DNA of 26,059 nucleotides. Source: a virus. Location: positions 1-26,059 of the IMG/VR virus record IMGVR_UViG_3300022226_000018. One strand, given 5' to 3'. The notes beneath the pieces are model-generated. The model did not search any database. It was not told the DNA's origin and was given only the letters and a program-made list of their open reading frames with translations. The position numbers and the translations under genes were made by a program. Positions 1 through 9,023 of this stretch are shown here, piece after piece (position 1 is the first letter of the stretch; every line of letters starts with the position of its first letter).

Positions 1-575
1 AACGTGGAATTATTGACCACCGCCCCGCTCGTCACTGCCTGCGATGTGTTGCTTGCGTCCCCGGTATCGGTCGCCCAGCCGGCTGCAATGGTGACGGTCG
101 GCGCGGTCCCACTCTTGCCGGCCCCGGTCGTGTCGTCGTCATAGATAAATTCTGAGAGCGCCACGCGCACGGTCATGTTGGTCGTCGCCACAACGGTCTC
201 GTCAGTGTCGGCGTTGTTCGGGTATGGCTTGCGGACTTCGATCGTCCCGTAGACGGTCCTGGACACCGTAGAGAGGACACCGCCGGACGTGTAGCCCTCC
301 GAGGTCACGGTGAACGTCATGTTCGGCGAGGAGGGCAGCGTGCCGAAATCATAGGTCGCATTCGTCGTAAATCCGTCGATGGTGACGTCAGCGGTCCAGC
401 CGTCGGAATTGATGGAGACCGCGGAGATCGCGCCCTCGCCGACCGGCGCGCCGGCGACTATCCCTTGAATCCGGAGGCCGCTGGATGCCGGGTCCCATGT
501 GTCCCACCATGCCCCGACTGCGAGCGCAACCGTGCAAATTGTAAGTCCGACTGCCAATAATACAGGTTGTTTCAT
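1..575 (-). CDS. Secreted or membrane-anchored fibre-region protein, 3' part missing
   Basis: This frame opens with ATG at 575-573, overlapping the stop of the gene upstream as TGATG, and stays open for 191 codons to the window edge, so the C-terminus is missing. Residues 1-22 (MKQPVLLAVGLTICTVALAV) form a short basic and hydrophobic leader, either a signal peptide or a membrane anchor. The rest is rich in Thr, Ser, Gly, Val and Asn without charged helices, as in beta-sandwich carbohydrate-binding or Ig-like domains. I do not recognise the family. It is the last visible gene of a run of consecutive proteins with hydrophobic N-termini downstream of the tail fibre, which suggests a role at the adsorption end of the virion or on the host surface. 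That role is inferred from position and composition only. Confidence 0.7.
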   Translation of the reverse strand, partial: MKQPVLLAVGLTICTVALAVGAWWDTWDPASSGLRIQGIVAGAPVGEGAISAVSINSDGWTADVTIDGFTTNATYDFGTLPSSPNMTFTVTSEGYTSGGVLSTVSRTVYGTIEVRKPYPNNADTDETVVATTNMTVRVALSEFIYDDDTTGAGKSGTAPTVTIAAGWATDTGDASNTSQAVTSGAVVNNST

Positions 576-1351
576 CAGTCCGCCAACTCCGCATAGGTTC
601 GGGTCCCGCCGCTATTCCATATCCAAGTCATCTCATCGGCGGTGATTGCGCGGGAATAAAATGCCGCGTAATCGATATCCACATCAATGTGAGGCCCGGA
701 ATTATCCCCTGGGAAGTATGCAGTATTTCCAGCCGCCGTTGAAAAAGAACCTGTCGAAACCCCGTCACTAGCGGGCGCAGTCGTAGAGTACCCTACGAAC
801 AATTCATTAGTTCCGCCTGCGTAATAGTTTGCGATACAAGTGTACCAAATGTTGGTCGCCCCTAGAGGCGCCGCTCGATCAGTGATCGCCGCCATAGATG
901 ACCACAAGCCAGGGGAAGCTGTCATGTAGCGAATACCGAATCGCGTAGACTTCCCCTGTATAGGCCATTGTCCGTTGGAAATCCCTGTCCGCGCCCGCCA
1001 TCGCATTATCAACGCACTGTCTACATCGTTCGTCATCCAGAAATCCGCGAATCCCCCCGCCGCCTCGAAATACCCAGTCCCGGGGGAACCCGACGTGCCC
1101 TGCACATAGATCGTTGCGCCATTGGTGACATGCGTAGCGGAATTAGTGGACAGATCAAAGCTGCTCGTATGCGCATCCAATCCATCCGCGGTGAAGTCAT
1201 ACCACGCCACAAGACTCGTCTTGTCCAGCGCGTTGGTGTCGCCGGCTGCCACCGCTGGCGTCCCCGTGCGGCCGACAAGGCGGAATGCCTGCGGCGAGTT
1301 CAGTCCGAGGACCACCAACAAGAACCCTGCGATTGTGAGCTTCATTTTCAT
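575..1351 (-). CDS. LamG/concanavalin-like lectin-fold protein with hydrophobic leader
   Basis: The 258-residue product starts with a signal-like segment (MKMKLTIAGFLLVVLGLN, residues 1-18) ending near SPQAF. From about residue 44 it reads like a LamG/concanavalin-A-like domain: a SLVAWYDF strand, an internal FADFWM strand, and a C-terminal DYAAFYSRAITADEMTWIW segment close to the 'yxRALsxaEi' ending common in LamG_3 domains. Such domains bind glycans or act as fibre tips. Its start overlaps the stop of the FN3-like gene by four bases (ATGA), and its own stop overlaps the next start, so it is co-translated with its neighbours. A receptor-binding or surface-coating role is inferred. The domain call rests on motif reading, not on a profile search. 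Confidence 0.75.
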   Translation of the reverse strand: MKMKLTIAGFLLVVLGLNSPQAFRLVGRTGTPAVAAGDTNALDKTSLVAWYDFTADGLDAHTSSFDLSTNSATHVTNGATIYVQGTSGSPGTGYFEAAGGFADFWMTNDVDSALIMRWRARTGISNGQWPIQGKSTRFGIRYMTASPGLWSSMAAITDRAAPLGATNIWYTCIANYYAGGTNELFVGYSTTAPASDGVSTGSFSTAAGNTAYFPGDNSGPHIDVDIDYAAFYSRAITADEMTWIWNSGGTRTYAELAD

Positions 1352-1701
1352 TGTGCAACGGCAATAGTGACTCGGACGATGGGGGGCCCCGGCGGCGCGT
1401 CGTACCAGTGGACCGCTTCGCTCATCGGCGATTCGTTGCCACCCACATCAAACGCCGTCGCCGTGAACCATGCCTCATTCGTGCCCGGCGTGATCTCCAG
1501 TTGGTACGACTGGCCCAGGCTCGGAACTTGCGTGACGCCATTGGTCAGCGTGCCGACCATGGCCGCATCCGCCAAGTCGGCCGTGGTCGCCTGGTAGACG
1601 TTGAACCCGGCAAGGTCGTCGATCAGCGTGCCGTCAACGTTGAGCGATGGTGGGGACCACGCCAGCGTGATTGTCCAGAGTGCTATGAATAATGTCTTCA
1701 T
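1348..1701 (-). CDS. Small FN3-like protein with hydrophobic leader
   Basis: This 117-residue protein begins with MKTLFIALWTITLAW, a short signal-like stretch, followed directly by what looks like one fibronectin type III fold: WSPPSLN, then GFNVYQATT, a turn, YQLEITPG, and WFTATAFDVGGNESPMSEAV, the characteristic last two strands of FN3. FN3 modules are common in phage tail and fibre proteins and in cell-surface enzymes, where they act as adhesive spacers. It lies 12 bases downstream of the large fibre gene and overlaps the LamG-like gene by four bases. The product is probably a small accessory fibre or surface protein. The fold is supported by strand pattern only. Confidence 0.7.
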   Translation of the reverse strand: MKTLFIALWTITLAWSPPSLNVDGTLIDDLAGFNVYQATTADLADAAMVGTLTNGVTQVPSLGQSYQLEITPGTNEAWFTATAFDVGGNESPMSEAVHWYDAPPGPPIVRVTIAVAQ

Positions 1702-1713
1702 GAATAATGCTTC

Positions 1714-4700
1714 CTATGGCTGCGTCCACGTTGCGATCCGCCCAACCGTCATCCAGTTTGTTCCGTCGCTGCTGATGATGGTCATCAGATCTCCGGAAGT
1801 CCCCGGCGAAACGATCGCCTGCCCGGCCGTGCCCTGCGTCCCGTCCAACGTGATGTAATCAGCGGCGTTCGGATCGATGGTCGTGGTGAACGCGCCAACG
1901 GTCTGGAACGTCGCGCTGTGCCCGTCGGTGGTGACGTTGGCCAGCGTCTGCGTGGTTGTGCCGGTAAGAAAGATCATGGCGCCAGTCAAATCCGAGGCAA
2001 GCCATGTCTTGTTCGTGGCAACGGTGAACACCTTCACGAGCGCGGTCAGGTCGCCGTCGATCCCGACTGCTCCGGTCGCGCCGATCGTCCCATTGACCTG
2101 CAATGCGGCATCCTGCGGCCCGCTGGTGATCGTGACGGTATTGGCCGACTCGACGATATTGATCCGCACCCCGCCGCCGCCCGGTCCCGCGCTGTCAACG
2201 TCACCGATGGCAACCTGGAGATTACCGGTCGCGCTGCCGGTCGTGGTGAACACGGAATTCGTCAACGTGTCCTGAACCGTCAATGTGTTCACGATGGTCA
2301 TCGGCCCGCTCACGGTGACGTTGCTATTCACCGTCAAATTGTTGTCGATAGTCAACGGCGTCAGCACCGTATTGGGCACATCGTTTTCCCTGTCAGCGCC
2401 AGATACAAAAATCCGGCCAGTCGAAGCATGCGACCTGATTACGGTTCCCATCTTTTGTATGATGGTCCCGGCTGCGGTCGGCCTAACGTTCGTTAGCGAT
2501 CCGGATGCAACGTACAATGAATCGCTGATAGCCCAAGGGCTTGTATCTACGGTCTCTAACGATCCACCGCTCACTGCGTATCCGTTGTTGTTGTTATTGA
2601 TGTCCGCCTCGGCAATGCCGATAGCCGGCATGTTCGTGGCAACCGTAGAGTCGGCCGGGATCACGTTAACAAAATCGCCCGTGATATCCTTTGCCGTGAC
2701 TGGCGTGCCCTTGGTGATTGTGGATCCGGAAACATTCCTGACGTGAACAAGCGCCAGCTCGGACCGATCCACCACGTTGTCAAAGTCCGCATCGTAGGTC
2801 TGGCTCAGGCCGACGAAGTTGGTCGCCTGGATCGTCGTGCCTGTCGCTGTCCCGGTGATCGTCAGGTTGCTCGACATGCTGGCATTCGCCGCGAAGATCA
2901 CGTTGCTACCGGTCGCCCCGAAAGTGAGATCCGACCCACTCGGAGGGGAAATCACCTGCGCCTGGAGTTGCGAGACTGAGAGGACGAACGTGTCCGCGCC
3001 GTTGATGCTGCCGCCAGTCATCACGGTCCAGTTGGTGACGTAGATGTTCGCCGCGTTGGTGATGTCGTTGCCGGCCAAGTTATGATCGTTCGTGGAAGCC
3101 CGACTGTCCACCGGGTCGCCCGATGCCGCCGTGTTGACGATCCATTTGAAATTCGTGCCATCTGGAGAACTGATGATGTAATCCGCCGTGTGCGCATTGG
3201 TCGGAAAGGAGATCGCAGTGCTCGGCGCGCTGGTCCACCAGTTGCCGCCTGGGAGATCGGTCAGCGAGGCGCCGCTGCCGGCAAACGCGGTCGCCGTCAC
3301 CGTGCCGGTTATCGTGATCACGGATCCGGTCGTGAGCGTGAGGACGTTGGCTACCTCGTTATCCGCCCACGGGTTTGCGGTGTTCACCCAGTCCGAAGAG
3401 ATCGTCTCCGCCTCGTTGAGCATGGCCGCGTTAACCGCGATGTCCTTGCCGTCCACCGTGCCACTCGTGACGATATTCCCCACGCTACCAATATTGTTCG
3501 TTCCGAGAAAAAGAGGCTTTGTCATCTCGGTCAGGGAATCCGGATAGAGAATGATGTGTGCATTTACTGACGCGTTCACATCAGGGATGATGGTGTTGGT
3601 CGTATAGCCGATATACATACGATTCGATGCGCCACCAGCCCCAGACTTCGTTCTGCTGATGTACCAATCGTCATTCCGTGTCGTCCCGCTATGATCCCGC
3701 AATCCGATTACACTGCCCCATGTTCCGGTCGAATCGGACGACACAATAAACGCCGCCTCGGAACCCTCGATGTTGACTTGTACATCTTGACTGGCGTGAA
3801 TGTGAACGCCATCCGGAAATACGGGAAAGCTATCAGTAGTAGTGCCTGGCGCAAGAAATCGAGCGTTATGCGGCAGCATCGTTCCCCAGACTTCCATCCC
3901 TAAACGAGATCCAACCGAACGCCCCGGCCCACCAATCTGCACTAGCCGCGAGGTCGTGATTAAAAACGGCATGTTGACGATGGAAGTCCCCGCGCTATTC
4001 GCCGAGTTGACGTCTATCGCGAATTGGCCGTCGTGCGTGCTGTTGGTCTGCGCGAGGTGAAGAAATGCCGAATGCCCGAACTCGCTGGTGTTGCTCTTGA
4101 GGTTCATGAGTTCTAGGAATGATCCGTGCGCGCCCTCGTACTCGCTGATAATCGCCAGCCCGGCATCTTCGCCCACGATGATCGGGACCGCGTACTTAGT
4201 GCCCCGCACGCCCGTGTCGATGACGTTGGTCGCCGCCAGCACAGCGCCGGTCCACGCGCGCCCGCGGATGATCAGCGGCGACGATGCGATGTACTCAAAC
4301 GAGTTGGAACCAATCGTAACGGATTCCAAGTTGGTCAACGCGTATTGAGCCGCGTTCACTTGCCCGGTCCACGGAGTGAGGACTGCTGTCGCGCTGACAC
4401 CCGTCAAACTTGACCCATCCCCGGCGAAGACCGCGTTTGAAATTGTGTACCCGCCGGCGTTCATGTTGCCCTCCAACGTGTCGCCGGCCACAACATAAAA
4501 TGGAGCCGTCAACGCCACGGTCCCGGAGTAGGCCACATTGGTCGAACGCGGCGAATAGCGGATGATGGCAGCGCTGCTGGCAATGGCGCCGATATTCGTC
4601 GAGCCGATAGACACGTCCGCCAAGCTCACATATGTGCCCGTGGAAGCGTTGCTGGCTTCCGGCGTGAGTGTAAAGCGTACATGACCATCGGACGCGTTCA

Positions 4701-4977
4701 CGACAGTTCCAGTGCTGTTGACTACTAACGTGGTCGGCGTGGCTGCGGCCCACACGCGCCAGATCGGCACCGCGTTCGTCGGGATGTTCACCCGCTTGCG
4801 GCCCCGGCGGACGTGAATGTCATACTGCACCTGTTCGGCCTGATACCACTCGATATCCTCGTCCTGCTCCGCGTTGATCTCCATGTCGTTCTTGGTGTTG
4901 AAATTGCGCACGTTAAGCTGTGCGATGCAGGCAATGCACAGCGCAAAGAAGATGAGACCACACAGCTTGTATTTCAT
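1714..4977 (-). CDS. Large tail fibre / receptor-binding protein with hydrophobic leader
   Basis: I place the start at the ATG at 4977, two bases after the stop of the preceding gene, because an upstream in-frame ATG at 5103 would overlap that gene by 125 bases. The 1087-residue product opens with MKYKLCGLIFFALCIACIA, a hydrophobic leader with a weak lipobox-like ending. An early segment (IHVRRGRKRVNIPTNAVPIW) resembles BppU-type N-terminal domains that dock fibres to baseplates. The rest is Ser, Thr, Asn, Gly and Ala rich with repeated fibre signatures: FAGDGSSLTGV and FAGSGASLTDL, and VHVRNVSGSTITKGTPV, a domain start often seen in phage fibres. A beta-rich C-terminus ends in TNWMTVGRIATW. 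It is the largest gene in the window and follows the tape measure and distal tail genes, where the fibre is expected. The leader is odd for a virion protein. Confidence 0.8.
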   Translation of the reverse strand: MKYKLCGLIFFALCIACIAQLNVRNFNTKNDMEINAEQDEDIEWYQAEQVQYDIHVRRGRKRVNIPTNAVPIWRVWAAATPTTLVVNSTGTVVNASDGHVRFTLTPEASNASTGTYVSLADVSIGSTNIGAIASSAAIIRYSPRSTNVAYSGTVALTAPFYVVAGDTLEGNMNAGGYTISNAVFAGDGSSLTGVSATAVLTPWTGQVNAAQYALTNLESVTIGSNSFEYIASSPLIIRGRAWTGAVLAATNVIDTGVRGTKYAVPIIVGEDAGLAIISEYEGAHGSFLELMNLKSNTSEFGHSAFLHLAQTNSTHDGQFAIDVNSANSAGTSIVNMPFLITTSRLVQIGGPGRSVGSRLGMEVWGTMLPHNARFLAPGTTTDSFPVFPDGVHIHASQDVQVNIEGSEAAFIVSSDSTGTWGSVIGLRDHSGTTRNDDWYISRTKSGAGGASNRMYIGYTTNTIIPDVNASVNAHIILYPDSLTEMTKPLFLGTNNIGSVGNIVTSGTVDGKDIAVNAAMLNEAETISSDWVNTANPWADNEVANVLTLTTGSVITITGTVTATAFAGSGASLTDLPGGNWWTSAPSTAISFPTNAHTADYIISSPDGTNFKWIVNTAASGDPVDSRASTNDHNLAGNDITNAANIYVTNWTVMTGGSINGADTFVLSVSQLQAQVISPPSGSDLTFGATGSNVIFAANASMSSNLTITGTATGTTIQATNFVGLSQTYDADFDNVVDRSELALVHVRNVSGSTITKGTPVTAKDITGDFVNVIPADSTVATNMPAIGIAEADINNNNNGYAVSGGSLETVDTSPWAISDSLYVASGSLTNVRPTAAGTIIQKMGTVIRSHASTGRIFVSGADRENDVPNTVLTPLTIDNNLTVNSNVTVSGPMTIVNTLTVQDTLTNSVFTTTGSATGNLQVAIGDVDSAGPGGGGVRINIVESANTVTITSGPQDAALQVNGTIGATGAVGIDGDLTALVKVFTVATNKTWLASDLTGAMIFLTGTTTQTLANVTTDGHSATFQTVGAFTTTIDPNAADYITLDGTQGTAGQAIVSPGTSGDLMTIISSDGTNWMTVGRIATWTQP

Positions 4978-4978
4978 G

Positions 4979-5557
4979 TCATAGCCTATGTTGATAGATG
5001 GCCATACCGCCTTGCCACCATTGCTTGATTGTCGTGATCTGATTGGAAACCGCAACGACTTCGGCAAGGATCCATTTATCGATATTGGGCGAAGTCGTGC
5101 CAACCGGCTTTGCAGCGCCCGCCGTTGTCCGCGTTATACTCCACCTCGGAGTGCCTGACTGATTGAATTGGACGTAGCAATAGTACGTCCCTGATGTGAA
5201 CCCCGCCACAACCGCCGTCCCATCGCTAACCTGACTCCATGCCGGCGTTGGCGGTCCGTCAATGTCCGCGTCATATCCCCAGCCCTCGGAAATATTCAGG
5301 ACACTGAGCGTGGTCAAATTGCGCGAACACTGGAACCCGGCGTTTTGCTTGGGAATGGTCAGCGTGGCGTTCTTCCCGTTGTAGGCCATCTGTCCGCCCT
5401 CGACGCGGAAGTTGCTCACAAAATTAGAAACGTAGTTGCCCCACGACGCGCTTGGCTGGCTACCTTGTACGAAATTGTTAACACGATGCGGAACCGGGAC
5501 ACCGCCGGTGAATCGCGCGGCCGCTTTCGCTGCATTGGCTTCGATAATCGATGGCAT
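4979..5557 (-). CDS. Putative distal tail or fibre-attachment protein
   Basis: The 192-residue product has an Ala-rich helical N-terminus (IIEANAAKAAARF) followed by aromatic, beta-rich sequence, with a strand pair around VAGFTSGTYYCYVQFN and a C-terminal helix-like segment ending in WWQGGMAIYQHRL. No signal peptide is visible. It overlaps the stop of nothing but abuts both neighbours: its start shares one base with the stop of the upstream gene and the fibre gene begins two bases after its stop. Position between an internally duplicated tail protein and the fibre suggests a baseplate or adaptor protein that holds the fibre. I do not recognise a family, so the function is inferred from gene order. 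Confidence 0.65.
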   Translation of the reverse strand: MPSIIEANAAKAAARFTGGVPVPHRVNNFVQGSQPSASWGNYVSNFVSNFRVEGGQMAYNGKNATLTIPKQNAGFQCSRNLTTLSVLNISEGWGYDADIDGPPTPAWSQVSDGTAVVAGFTSGTYYCYVQFNQSGTPRWSITRTTAGAAKPVGTTSPNIDKWILAEVVAVSNQITTIKQWWQGGMAIYQHRL

Positions 5558-6342
5558 TACGTGGCTACCCAGTTGGTCTCGTTACGGAAAGCAATTGTCT
5601 CGCGAATCTTGTCCGTGCCTTGTTCGAGCAACGTAACGTCATGAGAAATGCAGTTGAACCCGGAAAAGCCAATGTAAACGCGTCCACGCAAAGGGTATGA
5701 CAAATCCCTGGGACGGACTCTGACCTTGCCTGCAAAAGACGATATCACACCGGATGGGTAATTATTCCCGACTTTAGAATTGAATTTCGTCATATCATGA
5801 AGAACGCGAAAAATGGTGTAATAATTTACAATCCTGTGCTGTTCTTCCGTTGGGTCTTCCGGGTTCTGACGATACTCGATGGCGACCGATTCCCCGACAT
5901 AAACCCATTCAGTTGCTCCGTTATTGGAAGATCCACCGAGCGCATTAATCTGACTGGCAAATGAGGATGTTTTCCAGTCGGTGTGCATCCGGAAAGTCTG
6001 CGTCTCTTTGAAGAAATTCGTTCCTTGTTCTTGCGCAATCAGATCATGCGAAACGCAAAAAAAACTATTTTCAAACGCGGGAACTTGCGAAGTACCGAGT
6101 TGAGTAGGCGTTAATTCCCTCGTTCCTGTTTTGGATTTGATGTTGACCTGGGCGAAGTTCTTCGCGGTATCATTGTTGAAGATAGTCGAGCTGTTGACTT
6201 GCTGGCCGTTACGGAATCGAGAGTACAAGTTGACAAAGCGGATCTGTTCTTCCAGCGTGTTCACCGGGTTCTGTCGGTACTCAATGTTGACCGTCTCGCC
6301 GATATAGATCCAGCCAGTTTCTTGTGAGAAAATTGACGCCAT
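5557..6342 (-). CDS. Tail protein made of two tandem copies of one domain
   Basis: The 261 residues contain two related halves, about 10-124 and 145-258. Paired motifs run in the same order: WIYIGETVNIEYRQNP and WVYVGESVAIEYRQNP, EEQIRFVNLYSRFR and EEQHRIVNYYTIFR, FFCVSHDLIAQEQGT and FNCISHDVTLLEQGT, then KETQTFRMHTDW and RETIAFRNETNW. An Asn/Gly linker (GGSSNNG, about residues 136-142) joins them. It starts two bases after the tape measure stop, the place where distal tail or tail-hub proteins usually lie, and a duplicated domain could build a pseudo-hexameric ring from a trimer. The duplication is direct observation; the distal tail role is inference. Confidence 0.75.
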   Translation of the reverse strand: MASIFSQETGWIYIGETVNIEYRQNPVNTLEEQIRFVNLYSRFRNGQQVNSSTIFNNDTAKNFAQVNIKSKTGTRELTPTQLGTSQVPAFENSFFCVSHDLIAQEQGTNFFKETQTFRMHTDWKTSSFASQINALGGSSNNGATEWVYVGESVAIEYRQNPEDPTEEQHRIVNYYTIFRVLHDMTKFNSKVGNNYPSGVISSFAGKVRVRPRDLSYPLRGRVYIGFSGFNCISHDVTLLEQGTDKIRETIAFRNETNWVAT

Positions 6343-6344
6343 GA

Positions 6345-7565
6345 TCAGCCCCGGAATCCGACTTCAGGCGGTTTGACTTCCTGAACAAAAAGCGGCTCGT
6401 TCTGGCTGCTGCCTAATCGCATTTCTGCACGATTATGATTCTTACCGACGATGCTTCCTTGTGACGCTGCTATTCCTGCCGCCGGAGATGGCAACGGCAG
6501 AGGACCCGCAATAGGTAGGTTCCGAAATCGCGCATCCTGCACTGCGGCGGAAGAAACAGGAAACTTTTCCGCAATCACATCGCCAGTGAATCGGACAAGC
6601 TTGCCAGGCAATGAAAGCAAAAGATCGAATATTCCCTTGGCAAAATTCTTGCCGGCTTCCGTCGCTGCGACTTTCAACGAATCATTGACCCCGTCAAATG
6701 TCGGCGTGACCTTCTCCAGCCATGCAATCAACTCCTCGGCGCCCTTGGCCAGTCGATCCCCAAATTTCCCAATCTTGCCCGATCCGATCAGCGAGTTGAG
6801 CGCATCGGTCGCTTGGGTCAACACTTTCGATGCCACCGGGAGCAACCGCTGGCCGATGGTCGCGAACGCTTCTTTGACCGTGTCCTTGAACGTCGTCCAC
6901 TTGCCCAGGATCGTCTGTGACGCCTTCTCTAACGAGCCCCCGAACTTGGTGCTGAAGATGTCCGTTAGTGCTTCCCTGGCCTCTTCTGCGCCCTTTGCAA
7001 CCACCTCTAATGCCTTGCCTGCCTTGTCCCTGAACTGGAACCGGAATTCATCCCCGGTTTTACGCAACTGGATGCCAAACCGCTTCAACGTCTCGCCCTC
7101 CAAACTGGCCACGGCGAGCGCCACATCTTCCACACTGCGGCCCATGACCGATGCCACTTCGGCAACCTGACGCAAGTTCTCTTGGCTGGCCGCGCCCACC
7201 GACGTGAGCAAGATCTCCGCTTTCACCAAGTCATCGAGGTTCAGCGGCGTGGATGCCGCGAACTTTCGGATCTCCTTGAACCGCTTCTCGGCGAGGACCG
7301 CGGACCCACTGACCGCCTCCAGCCGGAGCTTCAGCGTCTCGAATTCCGACGCGGCCCGGATACTGTTCTTGATCAGGAGGCCGATGCCGCCGGCCGTTGC
7401 GGTCGCGACGATTGCATTCTTCAAACTGAAGAACGACTTGGAGATCTTGCCGATCAACCCGGCGCCCTTTTCGCTAAACGTCTTCAGCCCACGCGAGAGC
7501 TTGCTCAGGCCCGCGCTGAATTCATCCTTCAGCCGGATGGTGATCTTTACGACCTTATTAGGCAT
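6345..7565 (-). CDS. Tail tape measure protein (short)
   Basis: The 406-residue protein starts with VVKITIRLKDEFSAGLSKL, the typical amphipathic beginning of tape measure proteins, followed by SRGLKTFSEKGAG and a hydrophobic segment around residues 45-67 (AIVATATAGGIGLLIKN). The central SASEF/LRLEAVSGS, KFAASTP and LDDLVKAEILL region and the VASLEGETLKRFGI segment are characteristic of tape measure domains in short siphoviruses. Length sets tail length by the usual rule of about 0.15 nm per residue, so a tail near 60 nm is predicted. Its start overlaps the stop of the preceding gene by eight bases, as expected after a tail assembly chaperone. No lytic domain is visible. Confidence 0.85.
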   Translation of the reverse strand: MPNKVVKITIRLKDEFSAGLSKLSRGLKTFSEKGAGLIGKISKSFFSLKNAIVATATAGGIGLLIKNSIRAASEFETLKLRLEAVSGSAVLAEKRFKEIRKFAASTPLNLDDLVKAEILLTSVGAASQENLRQVAEVASVMGRSVEDVALAVASLEGETLKRFGIQLRKTGDEFRFQFRDKAGKALEVVAKGAEEAREALTDIFSTKFGGSLEKASQTILGKWTTFKDTVKEAFATIGQRLLPVASKVLTQATDALNSLIGSGKIGKFGDRLAKGAEELIAWLEKVTPTFDGVNDSLKVAATEAGKNFAKGIFDLLLSLPGKLVRFTGDVIAEKFPVSSAAVQDARFRNLPIAGPLPLPSPAAGIAASQGSIVGKNHNRAEMRLGSSQNEPLFVQEVKPPEVGFRG

Positions 7566-8271
7566 GCGTCACCTTCTCCTGAAACTGGCGCAGGCGCTCA
7601 CAAAATTTCGAGTACGCAACGACTTGCGGGGAATTCGGATCCGGCGCAACGGCTTTTCCACCCTTGGCCGCTTCCCTACGCATGGATTCGTACTCGTAAT
7701 AGTTTTTCAATGCCACATCGTTCAGGCACGCCTTCACCATTTCAAGATGCGCCTCGAACAACCAGAACTTCGGCGTGGACCCATACTCCTTGACCAACAA
7801 CGCCAACAACGCGCCATATTGATCGGGGACCGGTGGGCCATCGTCCGGCATGTCGTCGAGGAACCCGAACCACCGCAGGACATACACCAAATGATCTTCG
7901 GTCAGATTGCGACAACGCCACCGCCCCCAGCGTTTGATGGCCCGGCGCACCTTGCTGGGATCATGCAGATCGGGAATCCGATTCCGATTTGCCATCGCAA
8001 ATGGAATAACCAATGACTGCAACACCGGATCTCCTTCGAGCGCCGGCAATGCCACATCCCGCGCCCACAATCGCCCCGCAATCGTCAGCGCGCGGAAACT
8101 GATACCACCAACCGTAATTGCATGATCGAGCACCGCAGCGGTCAAATCTGACGGCTTAGGCGCCATGCAATCCTTGGCCAGGTTGTCCAGTTCAACGAGG
8201 TCGTCAAAATGGTCCCGATCAAACTGGTTCGTCGGCAGCATCTCCAACGATCTTTGTAGGATGATTTGCAT
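7558..8271 (-). CDS. Putative tail assembly chaperone
   Basis: I choose ATG at 8271, two bases after the stop of the upstream tube-like gene; a longer reading would overlap that gene. The 237-residue product is helical and charged, with a DNLAKDCMAPKPSDLTAAVL region, an RAIKRWGRWRCRNLTEDHLVY segment split by aromatic residues, and a Lys/Glu-rich C-terminus. It has no recognisable catalytic motif. It sits between tail tube and tape measure genes, where phages usually place one or two chaperones linked by programmed frameshifting. Here only one frame is seen and I found no obvious slippery site, so either the frameshift is absent or the protein is a different tail component. Confidence 0.6.
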   Translation of the reverse strand: MQIILQRSLEMLPTNQFDRDHFDDLVELDNLAKDCMAPKPSDLTAAVLDHAITVGGISFRALTIAGRLWARDVALPALEGDPVLQSLVIPFAMANRNRIPDLHDPSKVRRAIKRWGRWRCRNLTEDHLVYVLRWFGFLDDMPDDGPPVPDQYGALLALLVKEYGSTPKFWLFEAHLEMVKACLNDVALKNYYEYESMRREAAKGGKAVAPDPNSPQVVAYSKFCERLRQFQEKVTHA

Positions 8272-8273
8272 GA

Positions 8274-9023
8274 TCAGTTTCGGTTGACGTATGCCTCCGC
8301 GCTGACTCCCCATGTGTTATGGGCGGAATTGGATTCGAAATTCGGGATCGAGCTAAACACCCACTTACCGGCGAACGATGGCAGCACATCCTGGATTCGA
8401 CCGATCCCCGATGCCGACAAAATCAGCTTCACATTCACATCGACCCCGAACTTCTGCACGTTGCGCTCGTCGAACATATCCACATGGAACGCCTCAGCGG
8501 TAAGAACCAAGTCCGTCACCGAGACCTTCTTGGCAGTCGGCACCTGAAAGAAGTAGTCGTTGGCGCTGATGTACCTCGTGATGGTTGGCAGGAATTGACC
8601 GAGCCCGACACCCGATGCGGAGATATTCGGCAACGCATCGCTCCAGTCGAAGTTGATCCGCGTGTGTTGCGTGGCCGCGTCAAGCCGGCGGCTGTGATCG
8701 TGCGCGTGAATGCTGACAGTCGGATACGATGTGTTACTAAATGCCACCGTCACCGAGTCCAACGCGCGATTGACTGATGTCGGCAGCAAGAACTTCGTGG
8801 CAATGTCACCCAAGTCGCGCTTCAGGTTGTTGCTTGTGTAAACATATTCTGTCTGCCAGATCGTGCGCGAGTCGCTCGCCGTCACCCATCGCGAATCACC
8901 ATCTGCATCGAAGTACCAATTGACATTGGCTTGCGCTCTTTGCATGGACGATTGAGCGCGGAACCTGGATGAATCCAAGCTGAAATAGTTCGCCGCGCCG
9001 AGTCCTATGACAGGATCCGCCAT
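8274..9023 (-). CDS. Tail tube-like protein, paralogue 2
   Basis: The 249-residue protein is beta-rich and clearly related to its upstream neighbour. Shared blocks are ALDSVTVAFSNTSYPTVSIHAHDH (neighbour: AIESIALSFSAAEYVGISITGHQH), VKLILSASGIGRIQDV (neighbour: CRVDMTASGLGNRTDV), and the ending NSAHNTWGVSAEAYVNR (neighbour: NAEHDTWAYTGHLYLPR). It starts four bases after the neighbour's stop. Genes at this position, after the tail terminator and before the chaperone and tape measure, normally encode the major tail tube protein. Two paralogues may form a mixed tube, or one may cap or decorate it. Which one is the main tube protein cannot be told from sequence alone. Confidence 0.65.
   Translation of the reverse strand: MADPVIGLGAANYFSLDSSRFRAQSSMQRAQANVNWYFDADGDSRWVTASDSRTIWQTEYVYTSNNLKRDLGDIATKFLLPTSVNRALDSVTVAFSNTSYPTVSIHAHDHSRRLDAATQHTRINFDWSDALPNISASGVGLGQFLPTITRYISANDYFFQVPTAKKVSVTDLVLTAEAFHVDMFDERNVQKFGVDVNVKLILSASGIGRIQDVLPSFAGKWVFSSIPNFESNSAHNTWGVSAEAYVNRN

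Noticed and set aside
4978-5103. Longer N-terminus for the tail fibre
   Set aside because: It would overlap the previous gene by 125 bases and remove the adjacent-start arrangement; the ATG at 4977 begins two bases after that gene's stop.
6451-8016. Long plus-strand frames of 239 and 270 codons
   Set aside because: They lie antisense to the tape measure and chaperone genes, which have coherent composition and coupling; their products are Arg/Ser/Pro shadows without motifs.
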